From JAXDJJ01 sp034665745 (GTDB lineage: Bacteria > Actinomycetota > CADDZG01 > WHSQ01), in assembly GCA_034665745.1 (NCBI GenBank), contig JAXDJJ010000047.1, positions 32,796 to 96,795 on the forward strand: DNA of 64,000 bases, read 5' to 3'. Position 1 is the stretch's first letter, and every line of letters starts with the position of its first letter. The translations under genes were made by a program, and so were the position numbers. Below are positions 24,451-31,750 of the stretch, in pieces. The notes under the pieces are model-generated. The model worked only from the letters and a program-made list of their open reading frames with translations. It made no database searches and had not been told where the DNA came from.

Positions 24451-25035
24451 TTACTTGCCCAGCCAGATCTTCAAGGTAACCGGGCCGCCAGGCGTGATGC
24501 TGCTGGCGACGTCGACTGTGTAGCCCCCGCAGTCCGCGGTGGTGAATCCATCGATCTGGCTCCATCCTGGCCCCGCCGAGCCGTCGGAGTAACCCCCCAC
24601 CGGGGTCGGTCCAGCGGCAGTGAAGGGATTGAAGTCGGCTTCATAGGCGACCGCCGGCCCCGAAGGGATGCGGACGAACAGGTCGTAGTCGAACGAGGGG
24701 ATGTAGTCGATCCGCGCGAAGACCCTTGCGGTCGAGGCCTTGGAATCAACAACGATGTTCTGGAACGAGTGTGCCAGGGTCCCGTCGCCGTCCTCCGGGT
24801 AGTCGGTGCTGGTCGTGCCTGCGCCCGGTCCCGTGGTCAGGTCATAGGTCAACGGATCGGATTCGGTCGCGGCGTCGGTCACCGTCGCCGTTTCGACATC
24901 GGCCGCCCAGTCGGGGGCCGTGTACTTCGGGCACTTCTTGGCTTTCTTGGCGCTCGCCGGGGCGGCTACGAAAGCGCCCACCAGCAATGCCGCGGATGCT
25001 ACGAGTGCAAGGTTGCGGATCGTCTTAGACCCCAT
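24451..25035 (-). CDS. Secreted protein, paralogue B, unknown function
   Basis: A 194-residue exported protein with signal peptide LALVASAALLVGAFVAAPASA, basic KKAKKCPKY, and a beta-rich domain containing VFARIDYIPSFDYDLFVRIPSG and the end segment SQIDGFTTADCGGYTVDVASSITPGGPVTLKIWLG. The two copies lie in tandem 79 bases apart. No enzymatic motif is seen. A ribosome binding site (GGGAGG) precedes ATG 25035. Confidence 0.7.
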   Translation of the reverse strand: MGSKTIRNLALVASAALLVGAFVAAPASAKKAKKCPKYTAPDWAADVETATVTDAATESDPLTYDLTTGPGAGTTSTDYPEDGDGTLAHSFQNIVVDSKASTARVFARIDYIPSFDYDLFVRIPSGPAVAYEADFNPFTAAGPTPVGGYSDGSAGPGWSQIDGFTTADCGGYTVDVASSITPGGPVTLKIWLGK

Positions 25036-25134
25036 CGCCCACCTCCCAGTGGTAGTTGCTGTTTGAGTCTTCTAGACGGGCTCGTCCGGTTCCTCCCTCG
25101 GGCCTGGTGGGCAAGCTCGGTCCGGTTCCCTCGG

Positions 25135-25140
25135 TAGACT
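25135..25140 (+). promoter_or_regulatory. Candidate -10 element of the L,D-transpeptidase gene
   Basis: TAGACT ends 9 bases before ATG 25150. There is no ribosome binding site, so a leaderless or near-leaderless transcript is likely. Confidence 0.35.
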
Positions 25141-25149
25141 CCCCATCCC

Positions 25150-26442
25150 ATGGGTCCCCTCCGAAGGTCGTTCTCTCTGCTCGCCGCCACCGCCGTGGCT
25201 GCATCCGTCCTCGTCGTAGGGGCCCCGATCGCATCCGGTGCGAGCCTTCCTCCATCGGAATGGGTCATCGGTCCCCACAAACCCTTAGTGCTGCTGACCT
25301 ACGACGGTCAGACGAAAGCGAGATACCTCGAGAAGGTTCTGACCACCCTCACGACCAAGAACGCCAAAGCGTCCTTCTTCATCTCGGGGGAGTGGATCGC
25401 ATCTCATCCAAAGAAAGCTCGTCTCGTCGATGTCGCTGGGCAAGCACTCGGGAACCGTGGCTTCACGAAAGCAGCGTTCACGTCCATGGACGAGACGACG
25501 CTGCGGTCGTCGATCCAACGCGCTCAAGGCGCTCTGAACAAGGTTGGGGCGAGCCCCGCGCCGTTCCTGCGGGCACCGGAAGGTGCACGCGACCTACGAG
25601 TGCTGCAGATAGCCGGCTCGATGGGCTACCGCTCGGTGCGGTGGACGCATCACCCGGGAGGCGGAACCGCAACGCGCGTCCAACGTGCTGTCGTCCACCA
25701 GGCCCGCTACGGATCGATCGTCTCGCTCGATCTATGGCGCGCCAGCCACCGGCGTGCGTTGCCGGGGATCATCGATGGTTTGCGCCGACGCGGTTTCGAG
25801 CTGGGAACGATCAATCGTCTGGCGAACGTTCACGCGGTGCGGTGGGACGTAACCCTGCAAGCCGGTTCCGGCGGACCCGAGGTCACGTTCCTTCAGAAAG
25901 TCCTTCGACAGAACTCGTACCCGTCCGGGAAGATCGATGGCTCGTTCGGTTACGCGACGCTCGAGGCGGTCTACGCGTTCGAGAAGACTTGGGGCTACAC
26001 GCGTGATGGGGTCGTACCCGCATGGCAGATGCTCGAGATCGTTGGACGTCCCCGGCCCCCAACCCCCGACCACAAGTTCCACAACTTCATCGACATCGAC
26101 GTGTCGCGACAGGTCTTGTTCGAGGTGAAGAACGACAAGGTGATCCACACGATCCCTGTGTCAACGGGCAACGAGGAGTACTACGAGTCAGAGGGCAAGA
26201 CCTACAAGGCGCACACGCCGCGCGGCGACTACAGGATCGAGCGCAAGATCCCAGGTGAGCGCGAGAGCCACCTCGGCATCTTGTACTGGCCGTCGTACTT
26301 CGTCGGTGGATTCGCGATCCACGGCAGCGACTCTGTGCCGACCTATCCCGCGAGCCACGGATGTGTTCGCATCCCGCGCTACGTCGAGAAGGCGTTCTAT
26401 TACCGCAACCCGGTCGAGCGCCCGGTCTTCGTTCACGACTGA
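25150..26442 (+). CDS. Pseudo-polysaccharide-deacetylase / PG-binding / L,D-transpeptidase fusion
   Basis: A 430-residue exported protein. After a signal peptide (to about 30) comes a NodB-like domain (43-225), a PG_binding_1 domain (234-298, VTFLQKVLRQNSYPSGKIDGSFGYATLEAV) and a YkuD L,D-transpeptidase domain (312-429). The YkuD active site is intact: HGSDSVP (His391) and SHGCVRIP (His403, Cys405). The NodB part keeps TYDGQ (50-54) in place of TFDDGP, and its metal-binding His pair is replaced (GNRGFTKAAF, 101-110), so deacetylation is unlikely and it probably binds glycan. It would make 3-3 cross-links or attach proteins to peptidoglycan. It converges on the NlpC/P60 gene with no gap. Confidence 0.88.
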   Translation: MGPLRRSFSLLAATAVAASVLVVGAPIASGASLPPSEWVIGPHKPLVLLTYDGQTKARYLEKVLTTLTTKNAKASFFISGEWIASHPKKARLVDVAGQALGNRGFTKAAFTSMDETTLRSSIQRAQGALNKVGASPAPFLRAPEGARDLRVLQIAGSMGYRSVRWTHHPGGGTATRVQRAVVHQARYGSIVSLDLWRASHRRALPGIIDGLRRRGFELGTINRLANVHAVRWDVTLQAGSGGPEVTFLQKVLRQNSYPSGKIDGSFGYATLEAVYAFEKTWGYTRDGVVPAWQMLEIVGRPRPPTPDHKFHNFIDIDVSRQVLFEVKNDKVIHTIPVSTGNEEYYESEGKTYKAHTPRGDYRIERKIPGERESHLGILYWPSYFVGGFAIHGSDSVPTYPASHGCVRIPRYVEKAFYYRNPVERPVFVHD

Positions 26443-27471
26443 TCAGTCGGTGATGATCCGGCGTCCCCACGCCAACTGATCGTTCCACCACGAACCGGGT
26501 CCGATCGCAGCGAGGCTGATCCCGGCACGCGAACCCGACGAATGCACCATCCAGCCATTCCCGAGGTAGATGCCCGCGTGGTACACGTCGCGCGCTTTTG
26601 CCTCGGTGCCGCCCGGTGCGAAGAAGACGACGTCACCCGGCAACAGTTTCTTGAACCCAAGTCTTGTCGTTGCGGCCTTCGCCATATCGGTGGATGAACG
26701 TTCCGGGAACGACCACCCCGTGTAGTCGCGACCCGCGGGACTCCACGACGAGCTCTTCTCTTTCAACACGTACCAGGCGAAGCCGGAGCAATCGAATCCG
26801 CCGTGTGCTTGCGCTCCGTACGGGTAGCTCGAGGGGGTAGTGGTCCTCCACTCGCCACCCCAGACGTACGGGGTACCGACCAGCGACAAGGCGAACTGCA
26901 CGACCTTCCTGCGGGTGTCGGAGTAACTCGCCAGTCCGAACGACGCCAACGCGTCGGCGCTCCAGGTAGACGGCGAGGTCTTTGCTTTCCAGACCGCGTA
27001 CAGGGCGTCGGCTTGCTTCATCGCTTCGCCCGCAGAGGTCTCGAACGCATCCTCGCTCTCGAGGCGGTTGTAGCGGAGGCCCATCTCACGCGCGACGATC
27101 TCGGTCCCGAACCACCGGCCCAAGGTGGGGTGCCATCCATCAGGTGAGCTCACTTGCCTCAAGCCATCGGCCACCGAGACCTTACCGAGCGCACGAACGA
27201 GAGCCGCGGAGACCTCTTCAGCTCGGACAAGGCCTGTCGTTCGCTTGAAACCCCCGCCGAAAGCGTTGGACATCAGGGCGGAGAAGGCCTTCCGGGTCAT
27301 CGGCTCGTTCGGGGAGAAGTCGGCCTTCTCGATCCAGTCCTGGCCTGCGAGGTAACGCACCGCGGGCTTGACCCACTCGGGGATCGAGGGCGCGGCGGCG
27401 CCGGCCGGGGCTGCCTGTACCAGGAGGCCCAGAACCGTCAGTGACATGATTGTCCGCCTTGTCCGACTCAC
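26443..27471 (-). CDS. NlpC/P60 peptidoglycan hydrolase with SLH-like N-terminus
   Basis: A 342-residue exported protein. Signal peptide (to about 26) is followed by S-layer-homology-like segments (EWVKPAVRYLAGQDWIEKADFSPNEPMTRKAFSALM and a second, weaker one), then an NlpC/P60 domain with catalytic Cys228 (GGFDCSGFAWYVL), His298 (YHAGIYLG) and His310 (MVHSSG). Such enzymes cut the peptide stem of peptidoglycan; the SLH-like part would hold it at the wall. GTG at 27471 supplies the basic n-region (SRTRR); ATG at 27447 is an alternative. Stops of this gene and the L,D-transpeptidase abut (TGATCA). Confidence 0.88.
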   Translation of the reverse strand: MSRTRRTIMSLTVLGLLVQAAPAGAAAPSIPEWVKPAVRYLAGQDWIEKADFSPNEPMTRKAFSALMSNAFGGGFKRTTGLVRAEEVSAALVRALGKVSVADGLRQVSSPDGWHPTLGRWFGTEIVAREMGLRYNRLESEDAFETSAGEAMKQADALYAVWKAKTSPSTWSADALASFGLASYSDTRRKVVQFALSLVGTPYVWGGEWRTTTPSSYPYGAQAHGGFDCSGFAWYVLKEKSSSWSPAGRDYTGWSFPERSSTDMAKAATTRLGFKKLLPGDVVFFAPGGTEAKARDVYHAGIYLGNGWMVHSSGSRAGISLAAIGPGSWWNDQLAWGRRIITD

Positions 27472-27607
27472 GTGGTTTGTATCGGCTCGGCCCCCCGGGC
27501 CCCTTGAATCACAATTTCCGCCCTAGCCGGCCCCTACCAAGGGGCAGGAGCTGAGCCTTCAGGGCCGAACCCTTGATGAAAGCCGCTCACCGACCAAGGA
27601 GCTCCAC

Positions 27608-29041
27608 GTGCGTCGTTTCTCGAAGAGCCTTCTGATCCTCGCCGTCATGGCTGGGGTCCTCCCACTCGCAGGGATAGCGAGATCAGCGCCCAAGATCTGT
27701 CCGGACCTCCGTCCCCCCAAACTTGCGTTCAACAAGCCCGTCTACGTCGACAAAGGTCGCGCTGGTGGCGAGCCCGTGATCCTCGCGGCCGAGGACGGTT
27801 CGCTGATCCTGTCTTCGCACGCAGGTACGACGCACATCTACAAGGACCCAACCGCTGCTCCGGGTGCCGGTGACTTCGGCCGGAGCTACTACAACCAGAC
27901 CTTGAACTGGCGTTCTGCCGACGGCGGCAAGTCGTGGCAGTACATCGGTCTATTCGGCCAGCCTGAAGGTCCGCACACCGCGACGTCGACGGGTTTCTCC
28001 GACCCCGATCTGGCGATCGACTCCGGCGGTCGCATCTACAACACCGAGATCAACCTCGCGAACGTTTCCGTGTTCTCGAGCTCCGACGACGGACAGAGTT
28101 GGCCGCGAGGTAACCCGATCGCAGCCAGTGGTGACCGTCCGTGGCTCACGGGGGCCGGACCCGACGAGGTCTACCTCTATGTCAACACCGGTAACCAGCT
28201 GTGGCACTCGACCGACGGTGGCCTGACCTTCACCTTGCAGGCTTCGAGCTTCCCCGTCGACTCCAAGATCCTCGTAGACCCGTTGAACCCTAAGACCGGA
28301 TTGATCGGTCCGAACGGTGCCGGCATCTCGATCAGCGATGACCAGGGTGTCACGTGGAAGGAATACCCGGGCAAGCTAGGGAAGTCCACGCAGTTCTTCG
28401 GTGCGATCGCTGCCGACCGCGCCGGATGGGCGTACTCCGCTGCCGCCGGTGGCTACAACGGCTCGAGCGACGAGAAGTCCGACGGTGAAGTCACCGTCAA
28501 CTACTTCAACCGTCAGACGAAGCAGTGGGCAGACCCCATCTACATCCCGAACGGGGGCCGCGACGCACTGTGGCCGTGGCTCACCGCCGGAGATGACGGG
28601 CGTCTTGCGGTTGCATGGTTCGAGCGCACCCCCGAGACGAACGAGTTCCGCATCAAGGTCGCCTACACGCTGAACGCACACGGCAAGACGGTTACGTGCT
28701 CGGATGGTTCGAAGGAGTTCATCGAGCCTCAGTTCACCGTCGCCGATGCATCGGGTCGACCGATCCACGATGCGAAGATCTGCCTCAGTGGAACGACGTG
28801 CAACGCGAATCCCAGCTTCGAGGGCGGTGACCGTCGCCTCGGTGACTTCTTCACGATCAGCTTCGACCGGGACGGCAACCTGATCATCGCGTCGGCAGAC
28901 ACGATGTTGAAGAGCCCCACCGGCGGCCCCAAGGCGATCTCGAACCCGATCTTCATCAAGCAGAAGAGCGGCGCCAAGATGCTTACCAAGCCCGACAAGA
29001 CCCGCAAGACTCGTCCCTTGTGCATCACCCCGAACTGCTAA
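27608..29041 (+). CDS. Secreted BNR/sialidase-like beta-propeller protein
   Basis: A 477-residue exported protein with signal peptide (FSKSLLILAVMAGVLPLAGIARS). Asp-box repeats S-x-D-x-G-x-x-W are visible (WRSADGGKSWQYI, FSSSDDGQSWPRG, WHSTDGGLTF, ISDDQGVTWKEY), so a sialidase-fold propeller is likely. The catalytic Arg triad of sialidases was not recognised, so it may be non-enzymatic. Cys pairs occur near both ends. GTG start at 27608 with AAGGAG 6 bases upstream. The 136-base divergent gap to the NlpC/P60 gene contains G/C-rich runs but nothing assignable. A strong terminator follows. Confidence 0.75.
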   Translation: MRRFSKSLLILAVMAGVLPLAGIARSAPKICPDLRPPKLAFNKPVYVDKGRAGGEPVILAAEDGSLILSSHAGTTHIYKDPTAAPGAGDFGRSYYNQTLNWRSADGGKSWQYIGLFGQPEGPHTATSTGFSDPDLAIDSGGRIYNTEINLANVSVFSSSDDGQSWPRGNPIAASGDRPWLTGAGPDEVYLYVNTGNQLWHSTDGGLTFTLQASSFPVDSKILVDPLNPKTGLIGPNGAGISISDDQGVTWKEYPGKLGKSTQFFGAIAADRAGWAYSAAAGGYNGSSDEKSDGEVTVNYFNRQTKQWADPIYIPNGGRDALWPWLTAGDDGRLAVAWFERTPETNEFRIKVAYTLNAHGKTVTCSDGSKEFIEPQFTVADASGRPIHDAKICLSGTTCNANPSFEGGDRRLGDFFTISFDRDGNLIIASADTMLKSPTGGPKAISNPIFIKQKSGAKMLTKPDKTRKTRPLCITPNC

Positions 29042-29064
29042 CTGCTAGGTTCGAACAGTTCTTG

Positions 29065-29094
29065 AAGGGCCCCCGCAAGGGGGCCCTTTTATTT
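29065..29094 (+). terminator. Intrinsic terminator after the BNR gene
   Basis: AAGGGCCCCC, GCAA loop, GGGGGCCCTT, then TTATTT. Ten-pair stem with a tetraloop and T-rich tail. Confidence 0.85.
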
Positions 29095-29138
29095 GAGAGG
29101 GGGGTCCCGTAAGGGGGCCCCTCTATTTGAGAGGGGGC
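29077..29138 (+). promoter_or_regulatory. Tandem repeat and competing hairpins in the mscL leader
   Basis: A ~28-base unit (AAGGGGGCCC...ATTTGAGAGGGGG) is repeated with a period of 34 (29077-29104, 29111-29138). CCCCTCT at 29118-29124 can pair either with AGAGGGG at 29096-29102, making a terminator-like stem, or with AGAGGGG at 29130-29136, which contains the mscL ribosome binding site. The two folds exclude each other. Confidence 0.5.
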
Positions 29139-29142
29139 CCAG

Positions 29143-29538
29143 ATGCTGAAAGAGTTCAGAGCTTTCGTATTGCGAGGCAACGTCGTCGATCTCGCCGTAG
29201 GGATCGTGATCGGTGCCGCGTTCGGCGCCATCGTCACCGCGTTCGTCGACAACCTCTTGTCCCCGTTGATCGGCAGCGTCGGGGGTCAGAACCTCGGCAA
29301 ACTCTTCTTCGAGGTCAACGGCGTGAAGTTGTTCTACGGGCAGGTTCTCAACGCGATCGTCTCGTTCCTGCTGATCGCCGCTGCAGTCTTCTTCTTTGTA
29401 GTCAAGCCTGTGAACATGCTGATGGCTCGGATGAAGACAGAACCGGATGTGGACTCGCCGACGAAATCGTGCACCGAGTGCCTGAGCGCCATCCCTGCGG
29501 GTGCGAAGCGCTGCGCGTTCTGCACCAGCCCTCAGTAA
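29143..29538 (+). CDS. mscL: Large-conductance mechanosensitive channel MscL with zinc ribbon tail
   Basis: A 131-residue MscL. The N-terminal helix and TM1 (FRAFVLRGNVVDLAVGIVIGAAFGAIV) and TM2 (YGQVLNAIVSFLLIAAAVFFFVVKPVN) are canonical. It opens under membrane tension to release solutes. Unlike typical MscL, the C-terminus ends in a four-Cys motif, CTECLSAIPAGAKRCAFC, a zinc-ribbon-like tail common in actinobacterial and other MscL variants. The ribosome binding site GAGGGGG ends 5 bases before ATG and can be buried in a hairpin. Its TAA stop is the first part of a partial paired-hairpin repeat. Confidence 0.95.
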   Translation: MLKEFRAFVLRGNVVDLAVGIVIGAAFGAIVTAFVDNLLSPLIGSVGGQNLGKLFFEVNGVKLFYGQVLNAIVSFLLIAAAVFFFVVKPVNMLMARMKTEPDVDSPTKSCTECLSAIPAGAKRCAFCTSPQ

Positions 29539-29565
29539 TGCGGACCGACTTCAGTAGCTAAGCGG
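29536..29565 (+). repeat. Paired-hairpin repeat, partial copy at mscL stop
   Basis: TAATGCGGACCG at 29536-29547, matching the head of the full copies, followed by a shortened stem (GACCG...CGGTC) containing GCTAAG. The TAA is the mscL stop; the other end overlaps the last codons of the convergent topoisomerase gene. Confidence 0.55.
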
Positions 29566-30613
29566 TCTTCTCCAGAGCGTCTGATTCCCTGCGATCTTCG
29601 ATCAGGTCGATGACTGCTTCTTCGACGATCTGTTGGGTCTCGATCTCTCCGAAGGCGGTTGGGCCCTCGCCGCCGAGCGCATCCATCGCGGGTGCGATCG
29701 TCCATCCCGACCGGAAGCGGTCGAAAACCCGTGGGTCGACGTAGGACGCACGGCACACCGCGGGCGTGTTGCCGAGATACCGGGACACGTCTTTTACCGC
29801 CTGGGAAACGGCCCGGGTGCGTCCGGTCTTCGACTTCGCGTCGACGAATGGAACGAGGCTGACCGCGGCCAAGACCGTTGCGTTCCAGGTCCGGAAATCT
29901 TTCGCTGTGAAGACCTCGCCGGTTAGAGACTTGAGATAGTCGTTGATGTCTTGCGACCTCACGTCGACCCAACGCGACCCATCCTTGTAGGCGAGTAGTT
30001 CAGGGCCGCCGCCTCTCCGTCGTTTCAGGTCGCCGACGATCTCGTACACCCCCTCGTCCACGATCTTCTGTATCCGTCGCTTCCCGGACTTTGCGATGTA
30101 GTCGAACGTGATGATCCCCGCGTCGAGTGCGACATGGGTCTTGAGCATCGTGGCGAGGCCGTAGCTCTGGTTCTGTTCCGCGTAGCCTTCGGTGCCGATC
30201 CTGAAGAAACCAAGATCGAGGAGCCGCGCGGACGTCGCCAGAACCTTGTCGCGCGGCAGACCTTCTTGCGCGAGATGTTCGTTCCATGTCCAGCGCATCT
30301 TCGGTAAGGCACGGGCGAAGTCCAGCATGTGGTCGAACTTCTTCTGGTCTTCTCGTTCGCGCCACTTCTGGTGATAGATGTATTGCTTGCGCCCAGCGGC
30401 ATCCATCCCCGTCGCCTGGATGTGTCCCATCGGATAGGGGCAGATCCACACGTCGGTCCACGCCGGCGGGATCCCGAGTTCCTTGATACGGACGAGAACC
30501 TCGTCCTCGGTGACGCGCTCGCCCGTCTCGCCGTCCAGGTAAACGAAGCCGCGACCTTGCTTCCGGCGGTTGAGGCCGGGGCCAGAGCAGTCGACTCTTC
30601 TCAATCGGGGCAT
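29558..30613 (-). CDS. DNA topoisomerase IB
   Basis: A 351-residue poxvirus-type/bacterial topoisomerase IB. It starts MPRLRRVDCSGPGLNRRKQGRGFVYLD and has IPPAWTDVWICPYPMGHIQATGMDAAGRKQYIYH, the catalytic segments KRRRGGGPELLAY, TAKDFRTWNAT and the active-site Tyr in ASYVDPRVFD. It relaxes supercoils by single-strand nicking. Bacterial TopIB is patchily distributed. ATG at 30613 is chosen; the frame is open to 31585 but that part is antisense to glpX. The gene diverges from glpX with 66 bases between starts. Confidence 0.92.
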   Translation of the reverse strand: MPRLRRVDCSGPGLNRRKQGRGFVYLDGETGERVTEDEVLVRIKELGIPPAWTDVWICPYPMGHIQATGMDAAGRKQYIYHQKWREREDQKKFDHMLDFARALPKMRWTWNEHLAQEGLPRDKVLATSARLLDLGFFRIGTEGYAEQNQSYGLATMLKTHVALDAGIITFDYIAKSGKRRIQKIVDEGVYEIVGDLKRRRGGGPELLAYKDGSRWVDVRSQDINDYLKSLTGEVFTAKDFRTWNATVLAAVSLVPFVDAKSKTGRTRAVSQAVKDVSRYLGNTPAVCRASYVDPRVFDRFRSGWTIAPAMDALGGEGPTAFGEIETQQIVEEAVIDLIEDRRESDALEKTA

Positions 30614-30679
30614 GAGATGGATTGTTTCCCGATACCCTGTGCCCCCAACCCTCTTAGACATCTGCGACAGGAGGCAACG

Positions 30680-31681
30680 ATGCCGGAGTCGGCCGGAAAC
30701 GGGGGAGCCCCCGACCGGAACCTGGCCATGGAGCTCGTCAGGGTCACGGAAGCCGCCGCCCTGGCTGCAGCCCGTTGGATGGGACGGGGGGACAAGGAAT
30801 CCGCCGACGGTGCCGCCGTCGATGCCATGCGCTTGATGCTGGGCACGGTATCCATGGACGGCGTCGTGGTGATCGGCGAGGGCGAGAAGGACAACGCCCC
30901 GATGCTCTACAACGGCGAGAAGATCGGCAACGGTGAGCCTCCCGTCATGGACATCGCTGTGGATCCCATCGACGGAACGACATTGACCTCGAAAGGGATG
31001 GGCGGAGCGCTCGCCGTAGTCGCGGCCGCCGAGCGCGGCACGATGTTCGATCCGGGCCCGTGCTTCTACATGGAGAAGATCGCTGTGAGCGAGGAGGCTG
31101 CGGATGTCATCGACATCGAGGCCCCGATCGCCGAGAACCTGTCTCGTCTCGCGAAGGCTCGTAAGACAGACGTCGCTAACATCACGGTGACGATCCTCGA
31201 TCGGCCCCGTCACGATCAGATCGTCAAAGAGGTGCGCGAGGCCGGAGCCCGGATCAGCTTCATCCAAGACGGAGACGTTGCGGGTGCTATCTCCGCGGCT
31301 CGGGGGGGCACCGGGGTCGACATGTTGCTCGGCATCGGCGGAACCCCGGAGGGGGTCATCGCGGCCTGCGCGATCAAGTGTCTCGGCGGCGCCATCCAGG
31401 GTCGCCTGTGGCCCCGCAACGAAGAGGAACGCGACGCCGCGATCCAAGCCGGCTATGACCTCGACAAGGTTCTGACTACCGATGACCTCGTATCGGGCGA
31501 CGACGTCTTCTTCTCTGCAACCGGTGTGACCGATGGTGATCTCCTCAACGGTGTCCGTTACCGAGGCGACAACGCCGTCACGCAATCGATCGTCATGCGC
31601 TCACGCTCCGGCACGGTGCGACAGGTCGACGCCCTACATCGCACGGAGAAGCTGAAGAAGTTCTCCGACACCCTCTACTAA
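30680..31681 (+). CDS. glpX: Fructose-1,6-bisphosphatase class II
   Basis: A 333-residue GlpX-type phosphatase, which removes the C1 phosphate of fructose-1,6-bisphosphate in gluconeogenesis. Metal-binding VVIGEGEKDNAPMLYNGE, DPIDGTT and the GGTPEGVIAACAIKCLGG segment are present, and length is normal. AGGAGG at 30669-30674, 5 bases before ATG 30680, decides the start over the longer frame. Its TAA stop lies in the outer arm of a full paired-hairpin repeat, which may act as its terminator. Confidence 0.95.
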   Translation: MPESAGNGGAPDRNLAMELVRVTEAAALAAARWMGRGDKESADGAAVDAMRLMLGTVSMDGVVVIGEGEKDNAPMLYNGEKIGNGEPPVMDIAVDPIDGTTLTSKGMGGALAVVAAAERGTMFDPGPCFYMEKIAVSEEAADVIDIEAPIAENLSRLAKARKTDVANITVTILDRPRHDQIVKEVREAGARISFIQDGDVAGAISAARGGTGVDMLLGIGGTPEGVIAACAIKCLGGAIQGRLWPRNEEERDAAIQAGYDLDKVLTTDDLVSGDDVFFSATGVTDGDLLNGVRYRGDNAVTQSIVMRSRSGTVRQVDALHRTEKLKKFSDTLY

Positions 31682-31743
31682 GCCATGTGTCGGCTACGGC
31701 GACACCGGCTTAGCAACAGGACCGGCGAAGCCGGTCCGCATTA
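31678..31743 (+). repeat. Paired-hairpin repeat element, full copy 2
   Basis: Plus-strand order: hairpin A (outer arms CTAAGCC 31678-31684 / GGCTTAG 31707-31713; inner GTGTCG 31687-31692 / CGACAC 31700-31705), CAACA spacer, hairpin B (GGACCGGC, GAA loop, GCCGGTCC, 31719-31737), then GCATTA. Compared with copy 1, the outer arm changes G to C with the matching change on the other side, so pairing is preserved. It fills the glpX-MFS gap. Confidence 0.85.
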
Positions 31744-31750
31744 TTAAGAC

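Noticed and set aside
27472..27607. c-di-AMP riboswitch upstream of the NlpC/P60 gene
   Set aside because: These riboswitches often precede such genes, but the conserved core segments were not found in this gap or before the L,D-transpeptidase gene.
27469..27610. CACGTG at both divergent start codons as an operator pair
   Set aside because: Each is explained by a GTG start in a common context; chance is sufficient.
30632..30637. GGGTAT on the minus strand upstream of topoisomerase IB, as a SigF-type -10
   Set aside because: The GTCT-like upstream box is 18 bases away and poor; too weak to call.
30614..31585. Long minus-strand extension of the topoisomerase frame
   Set aside because: It is the shadow of glpX; the TopIB family start MPRLRRV is at 30613.
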